Source of the DNA: an uncultured Lachnospiraceae bacterium | Lineage (GTDB): Bacteria; Bacillota; Clostridia; Lachnospirales; Lachnospiraceae | Direction: 5' to 3' | Length of the DNA: 64,000 nucleotides | NCBI GenBank assembly: GCA_934364805.1 | Contig: CAKRMH010000014.1 | Location: forward strand, 1 to 64,000 | Part shown: piece after piece, positions 52,626-61,733 of the stretch | How positions within the stretch are numbered: position 1 is the first letter of the stretch | Layout: every line of letters starts with the position of its first letter | Program-made: the position numbers and the translations under genes | The notes under the pieces: generated by a model | Databases searched by the model: none | What the model was told of the DNA's origin: nothing | The model's input: only the letters and a program-made list of their open reading frames with translations

Positions 52626-53468
52626 TTATTTTAACGCTCTACCGTCTCTTCTTCTTACGATGAGCTTGTTAGATTGTTTGTTCTTCTTTCTGGTCTTTAA
52701 GCCAAGAGCAGGTTTGCCCCATGGAGTACATGGACCTGGACGTCCGATTGGAGCGCGACCTTCTCCACCACCGTGTGGATGGTCATTCGGGTTCATTACG
52801 GAACCACGAACTGTTGGGCGAATACCCATGTGACGTTTACGTCCGGCTTTACCAAGGTTTACGAGGTTATGGTCACCGTTTCCGATAACACCGATTGTAG
52901 CTCTACATCCGATAGGAACTAATCTCATTTCTCCTGAAGGAAGACGAAGTGTTGCGTATTTTCCTTCTTTTGCCATTAACTGAGCACTTAATCCAGCGGA
53001 ACGAACTAACTGTCCTCCCTTACCTGGAAGTAACTCGATGTTGTGGATCTGAGTACCAACTGGGATATTCTCAAGTGGTAAGCAGTTTCCTACTCTTACT
53101 TCTGCTTCTGGTCCGTTCATGACTTTCATGCCATCTGTAAGACCCTGAGGAGCAAGGATATATGCTTTCTCACCATCTGCATAGCAGATCAGTGCGATGT
53201 TTGCTGTTCTGTTTGGATCGTATTCGATTCCGATTACAGTAGCTGGAATTCCATCTTTTCTTCTCTTGAAGTCGATGATTCTGTATTTTCTTCTGTTTCC
53301 ACCACCGTGGTGTCTAACTGTGATTTTACCCTGATTGTTACGACCAGCGTTCTTCTTTAAAGAAGTTGTAAGGGATTTCTCAGGAGTTGTTTTTGTAATC
53401 TCAGAGAAATCAGAGCCAGTCATATTTCTTCTGGAAGGTGTATATGGGTTATATGTCTTAATTCCCAT
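52626..53468 (-). CDS. rplB: Ribosomal protein uL2
   Basis: Central 50S protein close to the peptidyl transferase centre. 280 residues with TVRHHGGGNRRKYRIIDFKR and the conserved MNPNDHPHGGGEGRAPIGRP (about 225-244), which contains the functionally important His. Confidence 0.97.
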   Translation of the reverse strand: MGIKTYNPYTPSRRNMTGSDFSEITKTTPEKSLTTSLKKNAGRNNQGKITVRHHGGGNRRKYRIIDFKRRKDGIPATVIGIEYDPNRTANIALICYADGEKAYILAPQGLTDGMKVMNGPEAEVRVGNCLPLENIPVGTQIHNIELLPGKGGQLVRSAGLSAQLMAKEGKYATLRLPSGEMRLVPIGCRATIGVIGNGDHNLVNLGKAGRKRHMGIRPTVRGSVMNPNDHPHGGGEGRAPIGRPGPCTPWGKPALGLKTRKKNKQSNKLIVRRRDGRALK

Positions 53469-53565
53469 TGTTTTTCTCCTTTCAACGTTTTCATTATCGC
53501 GTCTTTACTGACGCATATGCGTGCATTGCGACCGGGGAAGTCTGCTTCCGGGTGCTCTGCTTATT

Positions 53566-53865
53566 TTATAAGCCTGCGAAGATCTCGATATCTTTGCTGT
53601 CAGCTGTTAACTGAACGATTGCTTTCTTTGTTTTAGCAGTTTTGCCAACTTTCATTCCACGTCTCTTGTTCTTTCCGTCAGAGTTCATTGTGTTAACTTT
53701 GGCAACTTTTGTTCCTTCGAACATTCTTTCAACTGCTTCTTTGATCATGGTTTTGTTTGCTTCTGGATGAACTAAGAATGTGTATTTTTTCTCAGCCATA
53801 GCTGCCATACTTTTCTCAGTTACTACCGGTTTGAGGATTACATCATAATACTGTACGTTTGCCAT
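53566..53865 (-). CDS. rplW: Ribosomal protein uL23
   Basis: Docking site for trigger factor and SRP at the tunnel exit. 99 residues with VILKPVVTEKSMAAMAEKKY and the KRRGMKVGKTAKTKKA loop. The start overlaps the rplD stop (TAATG). A 97-nt gap before rplB holds no gene. Confidence 0.96.
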   Translation of the reverse strand: MANVQYYDVILKPVVTEKSMAAMAEKKYTFLVHPEANKTMIKEAVERMFEGTKVAKVNTMNSDGKNKRRGMKVGKTAKTKKAIVQLTADSKDIEIFAGL

Positions 53866-54485
53866 TATGCATACACCTCCTCGATTGTTGCAACAGCAGC
53901 TTTTGTAGTTACTACTGTGTCATATTTTAATACATCAAATACGTTAAGCTCATTTGTCTGTGCTGTCTTAACTGTTGGGATGTTCGATGCAGATGCGATC
54001 ACGTTTGTATCCATCTCGTTTAATACAACTAAAGCTTTGTTTGCTTTTAAGTTGTTCATAACCTCAACAAATTTCTTTGTTTTGATCTCATCTAACTTTA
54101 ATTCGTCTACTACAACAAATTTGTTCTCTGCCACTTTAGAAGTTAAAACAGATTTTAATGCTGCTCTCTTCTCTTTCTTGTTCAGTTTGAAAGAGTAATC
54201 TCTTGGTACTGGAGCGAATACCATTCCACCACCAGTCCACTGTGGAGCTCTTGTAGATCCCTGTCTTGCATGACCGGTTCCTTTCTGTCTCCATGGTTTT
54301 CTTCCGCCACCGCGAACTTCAGAACGTGTTTTTGCTTTCTGAGTTCCCTGACGATTATTTGCAAGCTGCTGAAGTACAGCCATATGAACTAAGTGTTCGT
54401 TTACTTCTACACCGAAGATTGCGTCGCTTAATTCGATAGTGTCTACTTCTTTGCCTTCCATATTATAAACAGCTACTTTAGCCAT
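53865..54485 (-). CDS. rplD: Ribosomal protein uL4
   Basis: Exit-tunnel protein; in many bacteria it also represses the S10 operon. 206 residues with the tunnel loop KTRSEVRGGGRKPWRQKGTG (about 52-71) and ARQGSTRAPQWTGGG. Confidence 0.97.
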   Translation of the reverse strand: MAKVAVYNMEGKEVDTIELSDAIFGVEVNEHLVHMAVLQQLANNRQGTQKAKTRSEVRGGGRKPWRQKGTGHARQGSTRAPQWTGGGMVFAPVPRDYSFKLNKKEKRAALKSVLTSKVAENKFVVVDELKLDEIKTKKFVEVMNNLKANKALVVLNEMDTNVIASASNIPTVKTAQTNELNVFDVLKYDTVVTTKAAVATIEEVYA

Positions 54486-54516
54486 CGTAAAGTTCCTCCT
54501 TTCTTATTCAGCGCTA

Positions 54517-55200
54517 TTAGCGAGCTACCTTGCATGTTTCTTTTACTGTAATAAGAGCTTTCTTTGCTCCTGGAACAGCACCTTTAACAAGCAGTAAATT
54601 GTTCTCAGCGTCAACTCTTACAACTTCAAGGTTCTGAGTTGTAACTTTTACGCTACCCATATGTCCAGGCATTCCTTTTCCTTTGAATACACGGCTTGGC
54701 GAAGAACATGCACCATTGGAACCCTGATGACGATGGAATTTAGAACCATGAGCCATAGGTCCTCTGTGCTGGCCTAATCTCTTAATAGCACCCTGGAAAC
54801 CTTTACCTTTAGAAATTGCAGTAGCGTCAATCTTGTCGCCTTCTGCAAAGATGTCAGCTTTGATTTCATCTGCTAATTTGTACTCATCAGCGTTCTCGAA
54901 TTTGAATTCTCTTACAAATCTCTTTCCGGATACACCAGCTTTTGCAAAGTGTCCCATCTCAGCTTTGTTAACGCCATGTCTGTTTCTGATTTCTTTTTTG
55001 CCGTTAGCGTCTTTGTTAACAACTTTTTCTTTCTTGTCAACAAATCCAACCTGTACTGCACTGTATCCGTCGTTCTCAACTGTTTTGATCTGAGTAACAA
55101 CACATGGACCAGCCTGAAGAACAGTTACTGGAACTAAAACGCCATCAGCGTTGAAGATTTGAGTCATTCCGACTTTTGTTGCTAAAATTGCTTTCTTCAT
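54517..55200 (-). CDS. rplC: Ribosomal protein uL3
   Basis: 50S assembly initiator that reaches the peptidyl transferase centre. 227 residues with KAILATKVGMTQIFNADGVL and the GSKFHRHQGSNGACSSPSRV loop (about 152-171). Confidence 0.97.
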   Translation of the reverse strand: MKKAILATKVGMTQIFNADGVLVPVTVLQAGPCVVTQIKTVENDGYSAVQVGFVDKKEKVVNKDANGKKEIRNRHGVNKAEMGHFAKAGVSGKRFVREFKFENADEYKLADEIKADIFAEGDKIDATAISKGKGFQGAIKRLGQHRGPMAHGSKFHRHQGSNGACSSPSRVFKGKGMPGHMGSVKVTTQNLEVVRVDAENNLLLVKGAVPGAKKALITVKETCKVAR

Positions 55201-55356
55201 TTCTTTACCTCCTGTTTTCTACAGCGGAACGCTTCATGCCCGACCCTGCGGCCAGAGTAGCGGAACCGTTCATCCTAGAGCAGTCATATAACATGTATAT
55301 AAACCATTCGGGGATATTCATTTCATTTCCTTAATAAATAAGGTCTGGTGAAAGAT
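55201..55356 (-). other. rpsJ-rplC spacer, 156 nt
   Basis: An unusually long gap inside the superoperon. I see no gene and no terminator. A weak stem around the GCGGAACG and CGGAACCG blocks is possible. Confidence 0.4.
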
Positions 55357-55674
55357 TTATTTCTCTTTCATTTTGATATCAATGTATACACCAGCTGGCA
55401 TCTCTAAACGAGATAATGCGTCAACAGTTTTCTGTGTTGGTGCAATGATATCGATAAGTCTCTTATGAGTTCTCTGCTCGAACTGTTCACGGGAATCTTT
55501 GTACTTGTGAGTAGCTCTTAAAATAGTAACTACTTCCTTCTTAGTTGGAAGTGGCACCGGTCCGCTCACCTGTGATCCGTTCTTCTTTACAGTCTCGATG
55601 ATCTTCTTAGCTGAACCATCAACTAATTCATGATCATAAGCTTTCAATGTGATTCTCATTACTTGACTTGCCAT
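55357..55674 (-). CDS. rpsJ: Ribosomal protein uS10
   Basis: 30S protein and NusE antitermination partner. 105 residues with MRITLKAYDHELVDGSAKKI and VSGPVPLPTKKEVVTILRAT. First gene of the superoperon. AGGAGG lies about 11 nt before ATG 55674. Confidence 0.97.
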   Translation of the reverse strand: MASQVMRITLKAYDHELVDGSAKKIIETVKKNGSQVSGPVPLPTKKEVVTILRATHKYKDSREQFEQRTHKRLIDIIAPTQKTVDALSRLEMPAGVYIDIKMKEK

Positions 55675-55898
55675 AAAAAAAGTCGCCTCCTTTTCGCACT
55701 TTAATTTCAGTACGACAAGCGGTGACTGTACACATCTCCGTGTGTGTCATAAAGACTCTCACACGTTGTTTCTACTCTATGGTAGACCTTGTTGTTTGTA
55801 CAGTGACTTGCCGTCAGTTTCCTAACTTGACATTCGCTCCACGGAAAACCTGCCATATGGGCAGCAACCTCACGCTTCATAGCTATCATGCCACAGCA
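55675..55898 (-). promoter_or_regulatory. S10 superoperon leader with a nested fold
   Basis: About 224 nt of untranslated leader. On the minus strand CTGTACA (55803-55797) pairs with TGTACAG (55732-55726), and this helix encloses TCTAC/GTAGA (55786-55771) and CGTGTG/CACACG (55765-55739). This is a multibranch fold suited to ribosomal-protein feedback. Which protein binds is unknown. Confidence 0.6.
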
Positions 55899-55904
55899 AG
55901 ACAT

Positions 55905-55933
55905 AGTATACACTAGTGTATCCCGGATTGCAA
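55905..55933 (-). promoter_or_regulatory. Main promoter of the ribosomal superoperon
   Basis: TTGCAA and TATACT with a 17-bp spacer on the minus strand. Upstream (55938-55960) is an A-tract region that could act as an UP element bound by the alpha C-terminal domain. Confidence 0.82.
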
Positions 55934-55962
55934 GTACTTTTTTTATTTTTTTCAAAATACTC

Positions 55963-55991
55963 TTGGTTTTCTAACAGATACCTATTATAAT
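55963..55991 (+). promoter_or_regulatory. Promoter of the methyltransferase gene
   Basis: TTGGTT, 17 bp, TATAAT on the plus strand, 36 nt before the start. It diverges from the superoperon promoter. Confidence 0.7.
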
Positions 55992-56026
55992 AGAAGAAAC
56001 ACATTTAAGAAAGGATCTATCAATTT

Positions 56027-56884
56027 ATGTTTTTAGCAGACGGTTGGAAAGATTATGAAGTTATAGACTGCTCCAAAGGTGAAAAATTAGAACGCTGGGG
56101 AAAGTATTTACTGGTCCGCCCCGATCCTCAGGTAATCTGGGATACTCCAAAGAGGGAAAAAGGATGGAAGCATATGAACGGGCACTATCACCGCAGTGCA
56201 AAAGGCGGTGGCGAATGGGAATTCTTTGATCTTCCAGAGCAGTGGACCATCCACTATCAATCACTTACTTTTAACCTGAAGCCATTCAGTTTCAAACACA
56301 CCGGACTTTTTCCGGAGCAGGCAGCCAACTGGGACTGGTTCTCCGCTAAGATCCGCAAGGCAGGACGCCCGATCAAGGTTCTCAATCTTTTTGCATACAC
56401 TGGCGGTGCGACGCTTGCTGCCGCAGCTGCGGGCGCTCATGTGACACACGTGGATGCTTCCAAAGGTATGGTGACCTGGGCAAAAGAGAATGCTGTTTCT
56501 TCCGGCCTTAAGGATGCACCGATCCGCTGGATCGTAGATGACTGTGTAAAATTTGTTGAGCGTGAGATCCGCCGCGGTAATCATTATGATGCGATCATCA
56601 TGGATCCGCCTTCCTATGGCCGTGGTCCAAAAGGCGAGATCTGGAAGATCGAGGATTGTATCTACCCTCTGGTTCAGCTTTGCGTCAAGCTGCTTTCGGA
56701 TGATCCGTTATTTTTCCTGATCAACTCTTATACGACCGGTCTTCAGCCTGCTGTTTTATCTTACATGATGAATACAGAGCTGAAAAAGTTCCACGGAACC
56801 ATTACCGCAGATGAGATCGGACTTCCTGTCTCCTCAAACGGACTTGTTCTTCCATGCGGAGCCAGCGGACGTTTCGAGCGGTAA
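56027..56884 (+). CDS. Class I SAM-dependent methyltransferase (RlmI/RlmK-like)
   Basis: Probably methylates an RNA. The 285-residue protein has the SAM-binding motif VLNLFAYTGGAT (about 117-128), an acidic motif II in THVDASKGMVTWAKEN, and the catalytic-type motif DPPSYGRGPKGE (about 193-204). It lacks the PUA domain of RlmI, so the target is not certain. AAGGATC precedes the ATG. It stands alone, diverging from the ribosomal superoperon. Confidence 0.85.
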   Translation: MFLADGWKDYEVIDCSKGEKLERWGKYLLVRPDPQVIWDTPKREKGWKHMNGHYHRSAKGGGEWEFFDLPEQWTIHYQSLTFNLKPFSFKHTGLFPEQAANWDWFSAKIRKAGRPIKVLNLFAYTGGATLAAAAAGAHVTHVDASKGMVTWAKENAVSSGLKDAPIRWIVDDCVKFVEREIRRGNHYDAIIMDPPSYGRGPKGEIWKIEDCIYPLVQLCVKLLSDDPLFFLINSYTTGLQPAVLSYMMNTELKKFHGTITADEIGLPVSSNGLVLPCGASGRFER

Positions 56885-57003
56885 AAATCAAAATATCCAT
56901 AAAGCACGTAAATATTTTCGGAAACTCAGAAGAACCTATGCAATGAAATAAGCAGGTATTCTGCCACGGCTGGTATCATGTGTTTTATGGATATTTTTGA
57001 TTT
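56885..57003 (+). repeat. Long imperfect palindrome between convergent genes
   Basis: 23 nt at 56885-56907 pair with 24 nt at 56980-57003 (one bulge; one G-U on the plus strand), enclosing about 70 nt. It occupies nearly the whole gap between the methyltransferase and corA and ends in a T-rich stretch, so it may act as a terminator or be a decayed mobile repeat. Confidence 0.6.
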
Positions 57004-57945
57004 CTACAGCATCTTCTTCTTCCTGAGGACGAAAAGTATGACAAGGCAGACGATCAGAATGAGCACACATATGATAAGGAAGCCATGTGGTGTTTTGGCA
57101 AATGGCATCCACTCTGCAGCCACGTTCATTCCATAGATTCCGGATATGATCGTCGGAATCGCCATAACAAGCGTGATCGATGTCAAATATTTCATGACGT
57201 TATTCAACCGGTTATCGATAACTGAAGACATCAGTTCTCTTGTTCCGTTTATGATGTCACGATAAATGCTTGTCATCTCGATTGCCTGTTTGTTCTCGAC
57301 AATTACATCCCCAAGAAGTTCCTTGTCTTCCGGATACTGTTCAAGTCTCTTGTATCTGGTCAGCCGGTCAAGCACAACCCCATTCGCACGAAGGGATGTT
57401 GCAAAGTATACGAGTGTGGATTCCAGTTCGTGGAGTGCGATCAGATCCACATCCTCTGTATCCTCTCCGACACGTTCCTCGATCTCAGTACGCTTCTTGT
57501 CAATGACACGCAGGTCACTCTGGTATAAAGCGGAGATGCGATACAGGATCTGGTATACAAAGCGCAGCTTTTTCTTTGTGGAAAATTCCTTTACACGGTT
57601 ATTTAAAAATGCCTGAAGCACCGGCGTATCCTCTGTACAGACCGTTACAATCTCATCCTGGGTCAAAATAATGCCCAGAGGAATTGTTGTATAGGATTCT
57701 TTGTCATGGCGTATTTCGATCGTTGGAATATCGACCAGAATCAGTGTATACCCATCCTGCATCTCAATACGGGAACTCTCTTCCTCATCGAGAGCCGCCA
57801 GAACATCTTCGATATCGACATTCAGCTTTTCTGCAATTTCCTGTCCTTCTGCGACCGTTGGATTGATCATCTGTACCCAGACCCCATTATTTACCCATAC
57901 TTCTTCATGGATCAGGCGATCATCTGTTTTCCAATATTTTACCAT
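57004..57945 (-). CDS. corA: CorA-family magnesium/divalent metal transporter
   Basis: Pentameric inner-membrane channel for Mg2+ or related ions. The 313 residues have a large cytoplasmic part and two C-terminal spans (about 252-274 and 287-307) with the selectivity motif YGMN (about 272-276) between them. The basic end VLRKKKML is usual. It starts 15 nt after trpS, so it is probably co-transcribed. Confidence 0.95.
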   Translation of the reverse strand: MVKYWKTDDRLIHEEVWVNNGVWVQMINPTVAEGQEIAEKLNVDIEDVLAALDEEESSRIEMQDGYTLILVDIPTIEIRHDKESYTTIPLGIILTQDEIVTVCTEDTPVLQAFLNNRVKEFSTKKKLRFVYQILYRISALYQSDLRVIDKKRTEIEERVGEDTEDVDLIALHELESTLVYFATSLRANGVVLDRLTRYKRLEQYPEDKELLGDVIVENKQAIEMTSIYRDIINGTRELMSSVIDNRLNNVMKYLTSITLVMAIPTIISGIYGMNVAAEWMPFAKTPHGFLIICVLILIVCLVILFVLRKKKML

Positions 57946-57960
57946 GACTGGCCTCCTTGT

Positions 57961-59052
57961 TTACCGGATGTCGGAGTACTTTTCAGCCTGTGCCCGAATG
58001 AGCTCCTCATCCTCAAAGTAATTGATCTTCATTGCACGTTTTACTTCGGATAATGTCTGTGCTGCAGCTTCACGTGCTGTATCACTGCCCTTTTTCAGGA
58101 TGTCATAAACAGTCGGAATATCCTTCTCATATTCCGCTCTTTTTGCACGGATCGGTGCAAGTTCTTCCTGGATGACATTGTTCAGGAATTTTTTAATCTT
58201 TACATCACCAAGTCCGCCGCGTTTGTAATGGTCTTTTAGTTCATCCAGACAACTGTACTCCGGCAGATATTCTTCAAAATGCGCCTTTTTGCTGAATGCA
58301 TCCAGATAGATAAAGACTGTGTTGCCTTCGATATGTCCCGGATCTGACACCTGGATGTGGGTAGGATCGGTATACATACTCATAATCTTTGTCTTAACGT
58401 CCTTCTCTGTGTCCGCAAGATAAATACAGTTGCCGAGCGACTTGCTCATTTTCTGTTTTCCATCAATACCAGGAAGGCGCAGACATGCCTCGTTATCCGG
58501 CAGAAGCACCTCCGGCTCTACCAGAACTTCATCATAGATCGAGTTAAACTTACGAACGATCTCTCTTGTCTGTTCGATCATCGGAAGCTGGTCTTCGCCG
58601 ACCGGAACCGTTGTTGCCTTAAACGCTGTAATATCAGCAGCCTGACTGATCGGATAGTTGAAAAATCCAACCGGAATGCTGGCTTCAAAGTTACGCATCT
58701 TAATCTCGGATTTTACCGTAGGGTTTCTCTGTAAACGGGATACCGTAACAAGATTTGAGTAAAAGAACGTAAGCTCGGTCAGCTCAGATACCTGAGACTG
58801 GATAAATAATGTGGATTTTGCCGGATCAAGTCCGCAGGAAAGATAATCCAGCGCAACCTCAATGATATTCTGTCTTATTTTCTCCGGATTATCAAAGTTG
58901 TCTGTGAGCGCCTGTGCATCTGCGATCATAATAAAAATCTTATCAAATTCCCCTGAATTCTGCAGTTCTACTCTTCTCCGTAAAGAACCAACATAATGGC
59001 CAACATGAAGTCTTCCAGTTGGTCTGTCCCCTGTTAAAATAATTTTATCCAT
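57961..59052 (-). CDS. trpS: Tryptophanyl-tRNA synthetase
   Basis: Charges tRNA-Trp. The 363-residue class I enzyme has the HIGH-type motif as GRLHVGHYVGS (13-23) and KMSKS (about 198-202 area, GKQKMSKSLGN). It is slightly longer than the usual 330 residues. GGAGG lies upstream of the ATG. Expression is controlled by a tryptophan T-box leader. Confidence 0.97.
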   Translation of the reverse strand: MDKIILTGDRPTGRLHVGHYVGSLRRRVELQNSGEFDKIFIMIADAQALTDNFDNPEKIRQNIIEVALDYLSCGLDPAKSTLFIQSQVSELTELTFFYSNLVTVSRLQRNPTVKSEIKMRNFEASIPVGFFNYPISQAADITAFKATTVPVGEDQLPMIEQTREIVRKFNSIYDEVLVEPEVLLPDNEACLRLPGIDGKQKMSKSLGNCIYLADTEKDVKTKIMSMYTDPTHIQVSDPGHIEGNTVFIYLDAFSKKAHFEEYLPEYSCLDELKDHYKRGGLGDVKIKKFLNNVIQEELAPIRAKRAEYEKDIPTVYDILKKGSDTAREAAAQTLSEVKRAMKINYFEDEELIRAQAEKYSDIR

Positions 59053-59128
59053 GTAATTTTCCTCCTGTTATATGTATGTGAGGAAATTCGGTGAGATCAT
59101 GCAGGAGTCCTTAAAATCTCCTTTACAT

Positions 59129-59159
59129 AAAAAGCCCTTATCCGCAAAGGGATAAGAGC
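59129..59159 (-). terminator. T-box terminator of trpS
   Basis: A 10-bp stem (59159-59150 with 59143-59134, one G-U) with loop CTTTGC, followed by TTTTT on the minus strand, about 77 nt before trpS. Confidence 0.9.
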
Positions 59160-59361
59160 TTACTCTATCAGCCACCTAAGTTTATCACATACTATCATAT
59201 GCTCTCGAAATAACGGTTCGAATCCGTCAGCGCCTACTGATCTGTAACGTTCGGGCTGCCCTCATGAGTCCATTCCATATATCTTACGGTACCGCATTCC
59301 CAGCATCTGCAGTTCTCTGTGACTTTCCAATATATTTACTACTCTCAATCATCGGTTTCCA
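59129..59361 (-). promoter_or_regulatory. Tryptophan T-box riboswitch leader
   Basis: On the minus strand: AGAGAACTGCAGATGCTGGGAA-like stem I parts, a specifier-loop UGG (59272-59270, in GAATGGACTC), then AACTTAGGTGGCTGATAG (T-box, 59182-59165) and the terminator. In the T-box UGGC the last base C fits the G discriminator of tRNA-Trp. Uncharged tRNA-Trp binding should turn trpS and corA on. Confidence 0.88.
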
Positions 59362-59367
59362 CTCTTG

Positions 59368-59396
59368 ATGCTATCAAAATTTCATGATAAAGTCAA
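59368..59396 (-). promoter_or_regulatory. trpS promoter
   Basis: TTGACT and TAGCAT with a 17-bp spacer on the minus strand, just before the T-box leader. Confidence 0.55.
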
Positions 59397-59416
59397 CCTT
59401 TCCGGCCCGATTTACC

Positions 59417-60847
59417 CTACATTTCCACATAGCTTCCGTCCTCCGTCGGGAAACTGTAGACCGAAAAACCGCCGCTTTTTGTATTGGCATCCTCCGGCGA
59501 GATTACCTTCACTGCATGTTTTGGAAAGATTGCGGCTTTGGTCGGAATCGATTTAACGCTGTCATCCAGCACATATACATAATAAATTCGTAAGTTGTCT
59601 GCATCAGCCAGAGCATATTCACACTGATATTCGTCATCATAGCTTGCGATGTAAGCATCATATTCGAACTTTTCTGTATCGTACAACAGATGATTTACCG
59701 GAACCGGAACCTGATCTTCGCCCTCGTAAGTAACGGTATAATCAGCCAGACGTCTGATCTCCTTTTGGTATTCCTCATCGGAATACGTTATTGCTGCAAA
59801 ACGTATCACAGATGAAATGCTGGTCCAGTCATCTCCATAACTCTCATTCACGTGGGCATAATATTCCGTGCATTCTGCACCGGATGTCAGTTCCGGGAAA
59901 ATCTGTCCATACGTATCCACCAGTTCTTTTGGCACATCGTTCCAGTAAGACTCCCAGTCATTGTAAGCTGACGGGTCATCTGCATTAATCTTCATGATTT
60001 CTTTGGTTTTACTGTTCAAGTTTTTGTTCGTACCCAATGTAAAAAATACAATGAACATCATCACTGCGATCAGAAGTACTGCAATGATAAGAAGTGTGCG
60101 TTTCCCAGACACCATCTTGGATGTTGCAACATCGCTTTCTTCAATCTCCTGCCAGGCTCCAGATTCCTGCCCTTTTACATCAGACCGGAAAAGCCTCAGG
60201 CATCCTCTGTAACAGATTACTCCGGAAACGATCATAACAGCCAGCATCCCTGTCATCATCGCCCATACTGGTGCAATCCAGATCAGTTCCGATATCCGAT
60301 AGGTTCCATTTTTTCCAGTGTATCTGATCCAGTTGGAAATTCCTATGACAAAGCCAATCCCAAGAAGCAGTTCTGTCACATTCCAGCACCATCTTGTTCG
60401 CTTTGAGCGGTGAAATGCACCATAACAGGTCCAAAACCACACAGTCATGGCAAGCATCGCCCCAAATAAAACCTCCAGCAGATCTCCGCCTCCAATCATA
60501 CAGATCCATACGGTATCACCTGCGATAAGTGCTCCGATCTGAAACACAAAAAGTAAGATGATCCACGTTACTACCAGCAGAAACGGAAATGTTACAAACA
60601 TCAGATTAGCCACAACAAAATGATCGGAAACCGGCAGCGTGCGGGCAGTTCTTCCTCTCGCTGCAACTGCCATCCCGCTTCCGGCCAGGCAGTAAAAACA
60701 CACCAGCCACACCGAAAAATCCAGCCGGACAGCGAGTTGGTTCCCGAATCCTGATATCAGGATCAGTAAAAGAAACATCACGACACCATTTACCGGTGCG
60801 CACTGTTTGCTCAATAATTTCTGATATGCTGCAATTTTTTTCAACAT
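59417..60847 (-). CDS. Membrane protein of an ABC unit, unknown function
   Basis: 476 residues: about seven or eight hydrophobic spans in the first 280 residues (a group at about 20-57, 78-140, 158-175, 188-212 and 253-273), then an external or cytoplasmic soluble domain of about 190 residues rich in Asp, Glu and Tyr. Its ATG overlaps the ABC ATPase stop (TGATG), so it is very likely the membrane partner of that ATPase. No known permease signature is clear. Confidence 0.8.
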   Translation of the reverse strand: MLKKIAAYQKLLSKQCAPVNGVVMFLLLILISGFGNQLAVRLDFSVWLVCFYCLAGSGMAVAARGRTARTLPVSDHFVVANLMFVTFPFLLVVTWIILLFVFQIGALIAGDTVWICMIGGGDLLEVLFGAMLAMTVWFWTCYGAFHRSKRTRWCWNVTELLLGIGFVIGISNWIRYTGKNGTYRISELIWIAPVWAMMTGMLAVMIVSGVICYRGCLRLFRSDVKGQESGAWQEIEESDVATSKMVSGKRTLLIIAVLLIAVMMFIVFFTLGTNKNLNSKTKEIMKINADDPSAYNDWESYWNDVPKELVDTYGQIFPELTSGAECTEYYAHVNESYGDDWTSISSVIRFAAITYSDEEYQKEIRRLADYTVTYEGEDQVPVPVNHLLYDTEKFEYDAYIASYDDEYQCEYALADADNLRIYYVYVLDDSVKSIPTKAAIFPKHAVKVISPEDANTKSGGFSVYSFPTEDGSYVEM

Positions 60848-61704
60848 CAGTCCCTGTTTCCCCCTTCCCCATAGATCAAAAGATCTTCGATTTCTGCACG
60901 TTTTACTTTTGCCCCTGAAAGATGGAGAAATATTTCCTTTTCACTGGTCAGTCCGGTGTATCCAAAGCTGTTTTCCCTGACTCCGGTCATTTTGCTGGAA
61001 AGTTCATCGGTCATTGCTTCTTTTCCAATCTGAACAACTGCATACCGTTCAAGCAGGGAATCCTTTTCTTCCATGAGCACCAGGCGTCCCTCCGCGATCA
61101 GTGCGATATAGTCTGCGATCTTCTCCAGATCACTTGTTATGTGTGTGGAAAAAATGACTGTTTTCTCCTCATCCATCATAAATTCCTGGATCAGTTCCAA
61201 AAGTTCTGCCCTTGCCGCCGGGTCCAGTCCCGCTGTCGGCTCATCTAACATCAGTATCTCCGGATCACGCGCAAGCGCCATCGCAAACATAAACTTTGTT
61301 TTCATTCCTTTTGAAAAACAGCCCGTTTTCTTTGTGGCATTGATCTCAAAACGTTCCATAAGCTTCTGCCATTTTTCCATGTCAAAACATGGGTACATTT
61401 TTGCCGCCCATCTGGCTGTTTTTACCGCACTCCAGTCAGCCGGATAACACAGGCTGTCGTAAACAACTGCCATTTTGTTTTTGATCGTCTGTGCATCTTT
61501 GTTCAGCATAAGACCACCGTAAGACACAATCCCTTTATATGGAAGATACAGGTCTGTAATCGTCTGGATCAAAGTTGTCTTTCCTGCGCCATTCTTCCCC
61601 ACAAGTCCGGTCACACAGCCCTTTGGAATATCCATATCAATGTCGGACAATGCAAAGCCCGGAAGCCGTACACTTAAATTTCTGATTTCAATTGCATGTT
61701 CCAT
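60847..61704 (-). CDS. ABC transporter ATP-binding protein (YtrB-like)
   Basis: 285 residues with Walker A GLVGKNGAGKTTL (about 33-45), a short signature CFSKGMKTKFMFA in place of LSGGQ, Walker B ILMLDEPTAGLDP (about 151-163) and the H-loop IFSTHITSDLE. Belongs to the type often paired with GntR regulators in Firmicutes, linked to envelope stress or antimicrobial peptides (family inference). It is coupled to the membrane gene downstream and separated from gntR by a structured repeat. Confidence 0.92.
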   Translation of the reverse strand: MEHAIEIRNLSVRLPGFALSDIDMDIPKGCVTGLVGKNGAGKTTLIQTITDLYLPYKGIVSYGGLMLNKDAQTIKNKMAVVYDSLCYPADWSAVKTARWAAKMYPCFDMEKWQKLMERFEINATKKTGCFSKGMKTKFMFAMALARDPEILMLDEPTAGLDPAARAELLELIQEFMMDEEKTVIFSTHITSDLEKIADYIALIAEGRLVLMEEKDSLLERYAVVQIGKEAMTDELSSKMTGVRENSFGYTGLTSEKEIFLHLSGAKVKRAEIEDLLIYGEGGNRD

Positions 61705-61733
61705 GTTCTTCTCTCCTATCCTGATTAATCAGG

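Noticed and set aside
39229..55674. Gene gain inside the ribosomal superoperon
   Set aside because: All 31 genes are in the standard order; the long gaps hold only leaders and hairpins, no extra gene.
55707..55955. 82-codon frame upstream of rpsJ
   Set aside because: Its start lies upstream of the superoperon promoter (55905-55933), so the main transcript would not contain it.
59129..59361. Possible tRNA gene before trpS
   Set aside because: GGTTCGAAT-like words occur, but no cloverleaf fits; specifier, T-box and terminator show it is a T-box leader.
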